From NCBI GenBank assembly GCA_002293625.1, contig DBDP01000107.1, positions 1-15,950 on the forward strand: a stretch of DNA of 15,950 nucleotides. Reading direction: 5' to 3'. This document shows positions 4,975 through 11,635 of this stretch, in pieces; position 1 is the first letter of the stretch, and each line of letters starts with the position of its first letter. Below the pieces are notes generated by a model. That model saw nothing but the letters and a program-made list of their open reading frames with translations. It did no database searches and had not been told where the DNA came from. The stretch comes from Clostridiales bacterium UBA929 (lineage in GTDB: Bacteria; Bacillota; Clostridia; Oscillospirales; UBA929). Position numbers and translations under genes: made by a program.

Positions 4975-7371
4975 CTAGGATGCTGAAACAACAACGCCTT
5001 CAAGTTTTGCTTCGCTGCCAGCGGCATGAGTTCCCGTTTCTTTTGCACGAACAATCACTGTATATGTATCAGCGGCTCTAGTAACTGTTGCTGCTGCGTC
5101 AGCCCAATTTGCTCCGTTGTCTGTTGAGAACTGATAGTCAGTAATTGTGAGACCAGCTCCAGCAGTAAAGGCAATAGCAAGGGCACTTCCCTCAACCCTT
5201 ATTTCACCCGCTTGCGGAACTGCTTCTACTAGTGTTGGAGCATCGGGACCATCGGCTTTTGCCACTGTAACTGCTGTACTGGTTTTGCTTCCAGTATAGT
5301 TCGCTGCAGTAATCTTCACTGTGATATCGTCCCCGATGTCTTCCGCAACTAATGTATAGGTTTGGTCAGTCGCATCTTCAATCGCAGTTGCTCCATTAAA
5401 CCACTGGTATGTTAATGTCCCCGGATTTGTTGCTCCTGTGAGAGCAGCGGTAAGAGTTTGGCCAAATTTGGCGGTTCCGGAGATAGTGGCGGCTGCGGCA
5501 TCAGGAAGGGCTTCCTTAACTGTAACCTTGATGGCAGTCTTTGCTTTCTCGCTGTAAACAGTGTAAGCATCATCGCCTGTTGTCGCTTTTGACTTCAAGC
5601 TAACGATTATTGTGCCGTCCAAGGTTTTAGTCGGAACAATGTCTTCTTTGGTTTTCACATCGATAGCGCTTACATTCTTAACCAGTTCAAGCTTGGTTAC
5701 AGGAATTTCCGTTATACCTGCTGCTACGATTTCCAGCTTTGATAAATCAGTATCGAGGCTGAATTCCGAATCCTGCAACAATGTAAACGAAGCGACGGTC
5801 GTGCCGCTTGCAAGTTTATCTTGCGCCTCGATCTTTTGCACCGCCTCGTTTTTCACGAGGATTTCCTTCGCGGAAAGACCGTATTTTCCTGTATCAGCGT
5901 CTGCGGTCGGAAGGGTCAGCTTTACGTCAATGATACCTTCCTTATTCTTGGCTACGTCGTAAACGCCTGATTCATAGGTAAAGGCAATGGGCTTGCTGGC
6001 TGGCTCGTTGGTTGTTACGTTCGTCTTCGCGTTGAATTTCGCGGCATTCTTCTGACGGATAAATCCGCTTGTGGAAGATTTGTCAAACTTAGCGCCGGTC
6101 AAGTCCGCAATCAATTCGTAGCCCTTCGCGACCTTTGCCTTTCCCTTGCTGATAGTGAAAGCTTTATAGGCTTCCGAATAGCTCATTTCAGCGGCTTTCG
6201 CGATCCGGATGCATTGAATCTTGGAAGCGGGCTTCTTTGCAGTGTTTACGATACGCACGCCTGCATCCTGCACGTGGCTCTCCACCGTAATCGAGAGACC
6301 GGGTTTGCACCAATCGCTCTCCTTGGTGGTGGCAACCGTGTTTGCCGTCTGGGTGAACTTCGCAGCCTCAGTCATGATGGCTTTATCATTGGCCACTGCG
6401 TATTCTACGATCTGCCCCGCGATCATGTTGGCTTTGAACTTGATGAGGTTCTTCTTATAGTCAACCTTCAAATTCGGAGCTTTGGTCGTGGTAGAAACCT
6501 TGATTTTTTTGGCCTTAGAGGCCGGTGTGTCGCCGGTCGGCGCTACACGGATGATGTAAGTTAACTTAGAGGGTTTGTCTGTGTAGTCCAATACAGCGAT
6601 ACCGCCGGAGGGGACTTTACCCCAAGCGCCGTCCATAACGGGGTTCTTGCCGTCTTTAGAGTAGACAATGTCAAGACCGGCAGCCGTTTGGTTGGCATCC
6701 TTCGCCTGCTCGGGCAACCAAAAACCATTGCCGTAGACACCATCCGCATCTCCCGCGAGACTATTTGCGTTGATAGTCACAAGGCTTTCCGGCGCATAAT
6801 TGGGCTTAAAGCCGGCAAGCTTCGGGCGAGCATTCAGAGTGGTGCCGAAGGTGTATGTGGTGGCGGCGTATGTTTGGACTGTGTTGTCTTCTTTCAGAAC
6901 TTGCTCCTGCGGCTGCTTTGTCGTTTTGTCAATGTCTGTGGTCAGCATGAAGCTGCCGCCTTTGTCGAGCATCTTCGCGAAAGCGGCATTTGCCTTCGCT
7001 TTATCTGCCTTTTGGGCAATCGAGAATTTCATGGCCTTCCAAGACGTTCCGCCATCGATAGAAATCATCGTCGGGATGACTTTGGAAGCCCCCGTGGGAT
7101 TTGCGACTTCTTCCTCGGAGTTCCAAAAGATTGTCTCGGTATCAAGGTCAATCCAAATCTTGTCATCCGCGCTTTTAACTACATGAGCAGTCGGACTGCT
7201 AGGGATTTCATAACCGTATGCATCGGCGTATTGCTTTGCGGTCGCATCCGACGCCGGGACATCCGCCAGCGGCACTTCCGCGCCGAGAGCGGCGGGAGCG
7301 GCAACAATCACAAAGGAGAGCGCCATCGTCAAGCATACAAGCAAGGAAAGTGTGCGCTTCATGTTACGCAT
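4975..7371 (-). CDS. Large secreted protein with C-terminal Ig-like/fibronectin-like domains
   Basis: The product is about 798 residues with a clear signal peptide: a basic start (MRNMKRT), a hydrophobic core (LSLLVCLTMALSFVIVAAPA) and a likely cut after ALGA. The first 500 or so residues are lysine- and alanine-rich and beta-strand-like, and I do not recognise a family. Toward the C-terminus a bacterial Ig-like module is visible (ISGTAKFGQTLTAAL, LTYQWFNGATAIEDA, TYTLVAEDIGDDITVKI). A fibronectin-like segment with YQFSTDNGANWADA follows. No LPXTG, SLH or transmembrane anchor is seen. The open frame reaches 7392, but the ATG at 7369-7371 has a GGAGG ten bases away. It follows flagellin on the same strand after 159 bases with no clear promoter and ends at a strong terminator, so co-transcription is likely. 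A surface or extracellular matrix role is an inference. Confidence 0.8.
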   Translation of the reverse strand: MRNMKRTLSLLVCLTMALSFVIVAAPAALGAEVPLADVPASDATAKQYADAYGYEIPSSPTAHVVKSADDKIWIDLDTETIFWNSEEEVANPTGASKVIPTMISIDGGTSWKAMKFSIAQKADKAKANAAFAKMLDKGGSFMLTTDIDKTTKQPQEQVLKEDNTVQTYAATTYTFGTTLNARPKLAGFKPNYAPESLVTINANSLAGDADGVYGNGFWLPEQAKDANQTAAGLDIVYSKDGKNPVMDGAWGKVPSGGIAVLDYTDKPSKLTYIIRVAPTGDTPASKAKKIKVSTTTKAPNLKVDYKKNLIKFKANMIAGQIVEYAVANDKAIMTEAAKFTQTANTVATTKESDWCKPGLSITVESHVQDAGVRIVNTAKKPASKIQCIRIAKAAEMSYSEAYKAFTISKGKAKVAKGYELIADLTGAKFDKSSTSGFIRQKNAAKFNAKTNVTTNEPASKPIAFTYESGVYDVAKNKEGIIDVKLTLPTADADTGKYGLSAKEILVKNEAVQKIEAQDKLASGTTVASFTLLQDSEFSLDTDLSKLEIVAAGITEIPVTKLELVKNVSAIDVKTKEDIVPTKTLDGTIIVSLKSKATTGDDAYTVYSEKAKTAIKVTVKEALPDAAAATISGTAKFGQTLTAALTGATNPGTLTYQWFNGATAIEDATDQTYTLVAEDIGDDITVKITAANYTGSKTSTAVTVAKADGPDAPTLVEAVPQAGEIRVEGSALAIAFTAGAGLTITDYQFSTDNGANWADAAATVTRAADTYTVIVRAKETGTHAAGSEAKLEGVVVSAS

Positions 7372-7464
7372 TTTATATTTGCCTCCATTCATTTCGTGCG
7401 GCGAGAATCCTTTCAGGCCGCGTTTGTTAGAATACGCGGGGGACGCGGGAATCCACTGTATCCA

Positions 7465-7484
7465 GCGGGGTTTCCATCCCCCGC
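7465..7484 (-). other. Hairpin between flagellin and the secreted-protein gene
   Basis: GCGGGG (7465-7470) and CCCCGC (7479-7484) form a 6-bp stem without a following T run on the minus strand. It may partly reduce read-through or act as an mRNA processing or stability point. I see no other gene or promoter in 7372-7530. Confidence 0.35.
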
Positions 7485-7530
7485 GCGTGAACCGTCTATG
7501 CTAAAAGACCGAATTAAGACGCTAAGCGGC

Positions 7531-8562
7531 TTACTGCAACAGCTGCAGGACGGTCTGCGGAGCCTGGTTGGCTTGCGCCAGCATCGCGGTAGCGGCTTGG
7601 TTGAGGATGTTGGACTTCGTGAAGTTCATCATTTCCTTCGCCATGTCTACGTCGCGGATACGGGCTTCGGCCGACTGCAGGTTCTCGGCAACGGTGTCCA
7701 CGTTGGAGACAGTGTGCTCAAGGCGGTTCTGCACGGCACCGAGGGTGCTGCGGAGTTCGGAAACACGGGCGATACCGGTGTAGGCAACGCTTTCCTCGAT
7801 AACAGTTCCGTCTTCATACAGATTGCCTGTGATAACGTTGAGAAGTTTCTGCCACTCTTCGCCGGCAGTCGGAGCGCCGACTTCGGAGGCTTCGTTACCG
7901 GTCGCGCCGTCTACGCGCAGTTCCGGATTGTAGACGCCATCGGAAACTTCTTTGAATGTGGCGAGTTCGCCCCATGTTTCGCCGAGAAGGTCAGCACGGC
8001 TGACGCCTACGATATCAACGGTGATAACGTCGCCGAGGTTCGCGTTGGCACCTACTTGGAGATTGATCGGAGCCTGATCTAGGTCTTGCGCCGGAAGCGG
8101 CACGTTCTCGTCACGGGTCAAGGTGTCGCCGTTGAGGGCGTACTTGCCGGTGAGTATGTACTTGCCGTTGAAGTTGGTGGTGGAGGCGATTCTCTCAAGC
8201 TCTTCGGCGAGCTGCTCCAGCTCGGAAAGCATAGCGTCGCGGTCTTCCATGTTCGGCACGCCGTTCGCGCCTTGTTCGGCGAGTTCGCGCATACGCTGGA
8301 GAATGCTGTGGGATTCCTGCAGCGCGCCTTCAGCGGCCTGGATCATGCTGATGCCGTCTTGGGCGTTTGCGCTGGCGCGGTCGAGGCCGCGGATCTGGGA
8401 ACGCATTTTTTCGCTGATGGTGAGGCCGGCGGCGTCGTCGGCGGCGCGGTTGATGCGGTAGCCGGAAGCCAGTTTCTCGGTGGATTTGCTCTGGTTAACC
8501 TGGTTGACCCCGACGAGTTGGCGGTGGGTGTTCATCGCCATCATGTTGTGTTGGATACGCAT
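7531..8562 (-). CDS. hag: Flagellin
   Basis: This is the filament subunit of the flagellum, exported through the flagellar type III apparatus and polymerised outside the cell. The 343-residue protein has the conserved D0/D1 N-terminus (MRIQHNMMAMNTHRQL, then STEKLASGYRINRAADDAAG and LTISEKMRSQIRGL). The conserved C-terminus contains LGAVQNRLEHTVSNVDTVAEN, ARIRDVDMAKEM and a final MLAQANQAPQTVLQLLQ. The variable, surface-exposed centre is short (about residues 140-265). The start ATG has an AAGGAGG SD. Upstream lie a sigma-D-type promoter, a second consensus sigma-A promoter and a long structured leader. No chaperone FliS, FliW or CsrA gene is present in the window. The symbol follows Bacillus usage; fliC is equivalent. 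Confidence 0.95.
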   Translation of the reverse strand: MRIQHNMMAMNTHRQLVGVNQVNQSKSTEKLASGYRINRAADDAAGLTISEKMRSQIRGLDRASANAQDGISMIQAAEGALQESHSILQRMRELAEQGANGVPNMEDRDAMLSELEQLAEELERIASTTNFNGKYILTGKYALNGDTLTRDENVPLPAQDLDQAPINLQVGANANLGDVITVDIVGVSRADLLGETWGELATFKEVSDGVYNPELRVDGATGNEASEVGAPTAGEEWQKLLNVITGNLYEDGTVIEESVAYTGIARVSELRSTLGAVQNRLEHTVSNVDTVAENLQSAEARIRDVDMAKEMMNFTKSNILNQAATAMLAQANQAPQTVLQLLQ

Positions 8563-8589
8563 TGTTTTTTCCTCCTTGAATTGTGGTGC

Positions 8590-8604
8590 CTCGCATCATG
8601 CGAG
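8590..8604. other. Small palindrome in the flagellin leader
   Basis: CTCGCAT (8590-8596) and ATGCGAG (8598-8604) are exact complements around a single base. In the flagellin mRNA it forms a short stem about 15 bases before the SD. It could modulate access to the SD or bind a dimeric protein. Confidence 0.5.
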
Positions 8605-8618
8605 ACCCTTTTAATTTT

Positions 8619-8691
8619 ATAAAGGCCGGAGCCGCGATTATGTACCGGCGGCGCCTGCGCGGTTCATCCGCGAGGCTCCAGAGACCTTTAT
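8619..8691 (-). promoter_or_regulatory. Long stem at the start of the flagellin mRNA
   Basis: On the plus strand ATAAAGG (8619-8625) and GGAGCC (8628-8633) are the complements of CCTTTAT (8685-8691) and GGCTCC (8674-8679). A 13-bp interrupted stem therefore closes the leader, with a GCGG/CCGC hairpin inside. The outer strand begins at the expected sigma-D start site near 8692, so the mRNA would begin base-paired, a known way to stabilise transcripts. A GGA in the stem could be a CsrA contact, which is speculative. Confidence 0.6.
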
Positions 8692-8698
8692 GCCTATA

Positions 8699-8726
8699 GT
8701 ATCGGCGCGCCTCCCGAAAACCTTTA
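8699..8726 (-). promoter_or_regulatory. Sigma-D (sigma-28) flagellar promoter
   Basis: On the minus strand TAAA (8723-8726) and GCCGATAC (8699-8706) are 16 bases apart. GCCGATA is the diagnostic -10 of flagellar sigma factors; the usual spacing is 14-16. Transcription would begin near 8692, giving a leader of about 130 bases before flagellin. Confidence 0.82.
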
Positions 8727-8767
8727 GCAAAACGCCAAAAATTTTCTCTCCGCCGATGCCTACTCCC

Positions 8768-8796
8768 ATTATAGTATTCTGCCAATCCTTTGTCAA
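8768..8796 (-). promoter_or_regulatory. Consensus sigma-A promoter upstream of the sigma-D promoter
   Basis: On the minus strand TTGACA (8791-8796) and TATAAT (8768-8773) are exactly 17 bases apart, a perfect sigma-A promoter. Transcription would begin near 8761 and cross the sigma-D promoter into flagellin. No ORF with an SD is evident between the two promoters. Confidence 0.8.
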
Positions 8797-8802
8797 GCGG
8801 TA

Positions 8803-8821
8803 AAACACAGATTTTGTGTTT
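8803..8821. repeat. AT-rich inverted repeat next to the flagellin sigma-A promoter
   Basis: AAACACA (8803-8809) and TGTGTTT (8815-8821) are perfect complements with a 5-base loop. The repeat begins seven bases upstream of the -35 box of the consensus promoter, a position where a regulator could bind. Confidence 0.45.
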
Positions 8822-8864
8822 ATTTTCTAAGGTTTTACAGGGGGGAGTGACGACCATTAGGGGG

Positions 8865-8958
8865 GTAGGGGCGCGCATTGCGCGTCCGTAATCGTCCCCC
8901 GGCATGACATAACCGCGCCGATCGTGGGGACGACGGGACGATTACCATCGCCCCCTAC
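8865..8958. repeat. Palindromic intergenic repeat, copy A (MITE/REP-like)
   Basis: The element begins GTAGGGGCG and ends CGCCCCCTAC. An inner perfect 11-bp pair, GTAATCGTCCC (8888-8898) and GGGACGATTAC (8935-8945), and a further GTCCCC/GGGGAC pair (8895-8900 with 8926-8931) make it a nested palindrome of about 94 bp with no ORF. Its first 24 bases (8865-8888) are identical to 11056-11079. Confidence 0.75.
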
Positions 8959-8981
8959 GAAGGCGCATTGTGTTGCTATGA

Positions 8982-9018
8982 CGGACGATCGAGGGCGATC
9001 ATCCGTGCGGGGTAGGGG
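8982..9018. repeat. Second module of repeat copy A
   Basis: A near-palindrome, CGGACGATCG (8982-8991) with CGATCATCCG (8996-9005), resembles the end of copy B at 11118-11139. It is followed by GGTAGGGG (9011-9018), the repeat end motif, which directly abuts the stop codon of the GLUG-repeat gene (9019-9021 on the minus strand). Confidence 0.5.
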
Positions 9019-10869
9019 TTACGGCGCGGTGATTTCAATTGAATCGGTGAACGGCTCCGCCAAATCGGGGTGCGTTACCTCCACGGAAACATACGCGGGG
9101 AATACCGCCATCGGGCTAACGATAACATCAAATGTTGGGCTATTGGTGCTTAAAATCATCATTCCAATCACCATATCGCCATTAGCGTCATGTAAACCCC
9201 ATGTATAGGTCGCGCCCGTCATGTCTACGGCTTCCGGGCGCATTTTGCAGCCGTAGGTATATTGTGTCATGCCCATGAACAATGTTTCGCCAATTAGCTC
9301 AATCTCCATGCCTGTCGGCAAGCCCGGCACAATGAGAGCTGTGCATGTAGCTTGCGCGCCGGGGAGTTTCGCTGTGATGGTTACCTCGCCGACATCCAGC
9401 GCGAAAACGGTCACCGTGTTGCCGTCAGCGTCTAACTCGACCAACCCCGCCGGAGACGCAGACCACGTCACCCGCATGTTATCCGGCACTGTTGCTGCGG
9501 ATAGTGTAAACGAGTAGCCGGTTTCGATTTCGTCAACCGCGCCGTCTAAAGTAACTTCTGTTTGATTCTCAAGCTGCCAACGAAGTGTGGGGTAAGACGA
9601 AGCATAGGGGTTCATTTTCCAAACGCTGTTGAAGTCCCATGTAGAGTATGTAGATTGCTGTTGCAGTTGCGCACGGGAGAGGCTGGTGCCGTTATATCCT
9701 CGTACATCGCTCAATTCCAAGTCGCCATATCCGCTCCACAAAGTCATTGTGTCCAATGCATAGTTACCAGAAAAGGATGCGCTCGTGTCACCGCTGATTC
9801 TACCAATGCTCTTTGCTCTTCCGGACATATCTATGCTCGGGTTAATTGCGTAGCACCTTGAAACAGTGCTACGGGAACCGGTTGCTCCAACAATGCCGCC
9901 GGCGTAAATATCCCCCCATATAGTCGCGGTAGTGTAGCATCTTGTTATACTGGCATCACCAACGGTACCTTGCATATTCCCCGCGATTCCACCAGAATTG
10001 GAAGAGTAGCCATCAATTGACCCTGTAAAATAGCTGTCTCTTATGGTAACGGGCCAACCCGGACCAGGTTGGCAACTCCCAGCCAATCCACCAGTACCAG
10101 CACCTCCTGTTACGGAAGACGTGGAATAACACTCTGAGATAAGACCCGAAAATCTCCCGACCAGTCCCCCAACGGCAGTGCCATAGGAAGAACTGCTACC
10201 AATCCCTGTTACCGACCCGGATGTCCAGCATTGAGTGATGCTACAGTTTCTTGAGTTCTCACCCAAAAGACCGCCTGCATAGCTTTTCGCATAAACTGTT
10301 CCTTTGAATGAAGACTGCCGAATTTGCAATGTACCGATACCATTACTGCCTATAAGACCTCCCACATAGCTTTCTGTGCTTTCGACATAGCCGCTGACAT
10401 GGCAGTTTTCAATTGTACACGAACCCCATGTGTCGCCGACAAGAGCGCCAACATGGCTTTCACCGCTATATATATTTGCCGTTACGTTCAGGTTCTTGAT
10501 GGTTGCGTCTTCTGCTTCGACAAACAGTCCGTGGGGAGCGGTAAGATTGCTAATTGTGTGTCCGTCTCCGTCGAAAGTGCCGTGGAATCGCATAGACTGT
10601 CTGTTATTCTCGCCAACATAATCATAGAACGAGGTAAGCCTTATGTTGTTCAGCAGGATGAAATCGTCTTCTAAGTAATTGTTGATTTCCAAGAACTGCC
10701 CCACTGTGCTGATGCCGTAGGGGTCGCTTGACGTGCCGCTTCCTCCGTCGAAGGGGTGCGGAGCTGCATCTGCCGTGAAGTTCGCCGGGATATAGACCGC
10801 GAGGAGCGCGAGCGCGAGGAGGAAGGACAAGACTTTCCCTGCTTTTCCCATTCGGAACCGAGTTTTCAT
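9019..10869 (-). CDS. Secreted GLUG-repeat protein with Ig-like domain
   Basis: The product is 616 residues from ATG 10867-10869. The signal peptide is MGKAGKVLSFLLALALL followed by a likely cut in ADAAP. A GTSSDPYGISTVGQF segment starts the beta-helix-like region. This carries at least six GLUG-type repeats (GALVGDTWG, GGLIGSNGIG, GGLLGENSRN, GGLVGRFSG, GGIAGNMQG, GGIVGATGS), known from adhesins and surface proteins. After about residue 430 a Big2-like Ig domain follows (VPDNMRVTWSASP, GEVTITAKLPGA). No cell-wall anchor motif is seen, so it is secreted or held noncovalently. The open frame extends to 10977. GTG 10876-10878 is an alternative start with better SD spacing and would add three residues. 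An extended -10 promoter lies upstream, preceded by two direct repeats. Confidence 0.82.
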   Translation of the reverse strand: MKTRFRMGKAGKVLSFLLALALLAVYIPANFTADAAPHPFDGGSGTSSDPYGISTVGQFLEINNYLEDDFILLNNIRLTSFYDYVGENNRQSMRFHGTFDGDGHTISNLTAPHGLFVEAEDATIKNLNVTANIYSGESHVGALVGDTWGSCTIENCHVSGYVESTESYVGGLIGSNGIGTLQIRQSSFKGTVYAKSYAGGLLGENSRNCSITQCWTSGSVTGIGSSSSYGTAVGGLVGRFSGLISECYSTSSVTGGAGTGGLAGSCQPGPGWPVTIRDSYFTGSIDGYSSNSGGIAGNMQGTVGDASITRCYTTATIWGDIYAGGIVGATGSRSTVSRCYAINPSIDMSGRAKSIGRISGDTSASFSGNYALDTMTLWSGYGDLELSDVRGYNGTSLSRAQLQQQSTYSTWDFNSVWKMNPYASSYPTLRWQLENQTEVTLDGAVDEIETGYSFTLSAATVPDNMRVTWSASPAGLVELDADGNTVTVFALDVGEVTITAKLPGAQATCTALIVPGLPTGMEIELIGETLFMGMTQYTYGCKMRPEAVDMTGATYTWGLHDANGDMVIGMMILSTNSPTFDVIVSPMAVFPAYVSVEVTHPDLAEPFTDSIEITAP

Positions 10870-10901
10870 GTTTTTCACGTTTCCTTTCCTGTTGTTTTGT
10901 A

Positions 10902-10914
10902 CGGGATTTTCCCG
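10902..10914 (-). other. Hairpin at the start of the GLUG-gene leader
   Basis: CGGGA (10902-10906) and TCCCG (10910-10914) form a 5-bp stem with a 3-base loop, beginning within a few bases of the predicted transcription start near 10916. It may stabilise the mRNA end. Confidence 0.4.
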
Positions 10915-10922
10915 CCGACAAC

Positions 10923-10931
10923 AGTATAGCA
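10923..10931 (-). promoter_or_regulatory. Extended -10 promoter of the GLUG-repeat gene
   Basis: On the minus strand TGC is followed directly by TATACT (10923-10928). No good -35 hexamer lies 16-18 bases upstream, where the sequence is a T-rich run. Together with the direct repeats just beyond, this suggests an activator-dependent promoter. The predicted start is near 10916. Confidence 0.6.
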
Positions 10932-10956
10932 GAAAAGCGCGAAAAAAACCGTTTTT

Positions 10957-10967
10957 TTCGTGAAAAC
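10957..10967 (-). promoter_or_regulatory. Direct repeat 1 (activator-site candidate)
   Basis: TTCGTGAAAAC on the plus strand (GTTTTCACGAA on the coding strand) is exactly repeated at 10978-10988, 21 bp away, which is two helical turns. It lies about 41 bases upstream of the predicted start. Confidence 0.6.
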
Positions 10968-10977
10968 CCCTTCTCAC

Positions 10978-10988
10978 TTCGTGAAAAC
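10978..10988 (-). promoter_or_regulatory. Direct repeat 2 (activator-site candidate)
   Basis: This is the second exact copy of the 11-base repeat. Two sites 21 bp apart upstream of a promoter without a -35 box match the arrangement used by LytTR-type response regulators (such as AgrA and ComE). The regulator itself is not in the window. Confidence 0.6.
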
Positions 10989-11055
10989 TTTAAAATCGAC
11001 GCAAAAGTATATTAATTGTTCTCTATAGGGATTATTTGGCGGTTTTTCCATCCTC

Positions 11056-11140
11056 GTAGGGGCGCGCATTGCGCGTCCGCAAAAACCATCGCCGCCGAAG
11101 AATGTGTACGGGAAGGCGGACGATTGGGAGCGATCGTCCC
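11056..11140. repeat. Palindromic intergenic repeat, copy B
   Basis: Bases 11056-11079 are identical to the start of copy A (GTAGGGGCGCGCATTGCGCG and four more bases). The right part holds GGACGAT (11118-11124) and ATCGTCC (11133-11139), an inverted pair resembling the second module of copy A. It lies between the divergent GLUG and GntR promoters and ends 18 bases before the GntR -35 box. It contains no plausible gene. Confidence 0.7.
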
Positions 11141-11158
11141 GACATTTTCAAAAATCTC

Positions 11159-11187
11159 TTGACAACCTCATCCGTGCTGTGTATAAT
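11159..11187 (+). promoter_or_regulatory. Consensus promoter of the GntR-ABC operon
   Basis: TTGACA (11159-11164) and TATAAT (11182-11187) are exactly 17 bases apart. Transcription would start near 11194, giving a leader of about 30 bases with an AGGAGG SD at 11210-11215. Confidence 0.88.
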
Positions 11188-11202
11188 ATCTGTATTAGTA
11201 CA
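11180..11202. promoter_or_regulatory. Operator candidate for the GntR regulator
   Basis: TGTATAATA (11180-11188) and TATTAGTACA (11193-11202) form an imperfect palindrome; the left arm lacks one base relative to TGTACTAATA. It overlaps the -10 box and the start site. YtrA-type regulators repress their own operon from palindromes in this position, so autorepression is plausible. Confidence 0.45.
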
Positions 11203-11224
11203 TCCATACAGGAGGTGTAAGCGT

Positions 11225-11635
11225 GTGAGCGTCATTGACCCACGGGGCGGAAAGCCGTTGTACGAGCAAATCAAAGACAGCCTGCGCGGGCGGATCATCG
11301 GCGGGGTATGGCGGCCGGGAGACAAGCTGCCGTCGGTGCGCGAGCTGGCGCAGTCGGCGGCGATCAACCCCAATACCATTCAGAAAGCGTACCGAGACTT
11401 AGAGATGGAAGGGTTTGTGTATTCCGTGGCGGGTAAAGGCTGTTACGCGGCGGAGTTGCCGTCCGGCTTGCTCGAAAAGCGCAAAGCCGAACTGACTCGC
11501 AAAGCCAGACCGGTGATCAGGGAACTGTTCGGTGCTGGAATGACCCTGAACGAAGGGGTAACCCTATTGAAGGAAATCCATGAAGAGGAGGAGAGCAAGC
11601 ATGATCCAGACAAACGCCCTGACCAAAACGTTTGA
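11225..11635 (+). CDS. GntR-family transcriptional regulator, YtrA type
   Basis: This 136-residue regulator has the winged helix-turn-helix of the GntR family at its N-terminus (GGKPLYEQIKDSLRGRIIGG, LPSVRELAQSAAINPNTIQ, KAYRDLEMEGFV). After it comes only a short helical C-terminus, as in the YtrA subfamily that controls adjacent ABC transporters. A longer frame opens at 11069, but GTG 11225 has an AGGAGG SD and lies behind a consensus promoter, and it gives the family N-terminus. The last 35 bases overlap the start of the ABC ATPase gene, so the two are translationally coupled. The protein probably represses its own operon until an inducer is present; in Bacillus the ytr operon responds to cell-wall antibiotics. 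Confidence 0.9.
   Translation: MSVIDPRGGKPLYEQIKDSLRGRIIGGVWRPGDKLPSVRELAQSAAINPNTIQKAYRDLEMEGFVYSVAGKGCYAAELPSGLLEKRKAELTRKARPVIRELFGAGMTLNEGVTLLKEIHEEEESKHDPDKRPDQNV

Noticed and set aside
4609..4986. 125-residue plus-strand frame
   Set aside because: It spans a minus-strand promoter and the terminator stem of the secreted-protein gene and has no SD or domain.
6688..8082. 464-residue plus-strand open frame
   Set aside because: It runs antisense across the secreted protein and flagellin, both of which have SDs, family sequence and promoters. Its own translation has no domain pattern, so it is a shadow of GC-rich codon use.
8495..8905. Minus-strand frame covering the flagellin leader
   Set aside because: It crosses both flagellin promoters and the structured leader and overlaps the flagellin start in another frame. 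Its composition is Arg-rich shadow and it has no good SD.
8865..9018. CRISPR array
   Set aside because: The repeats are nested palindromes in irregular order, without uniform repeat length or regular spacers, and no cas gene is present.
11069..11224. N-terminal extension of the GntR frame
   Set aside because: It would include the repeat copy B and the promoter of the operon. GTG 11225 with AGGAGG gives the family N-terminus.
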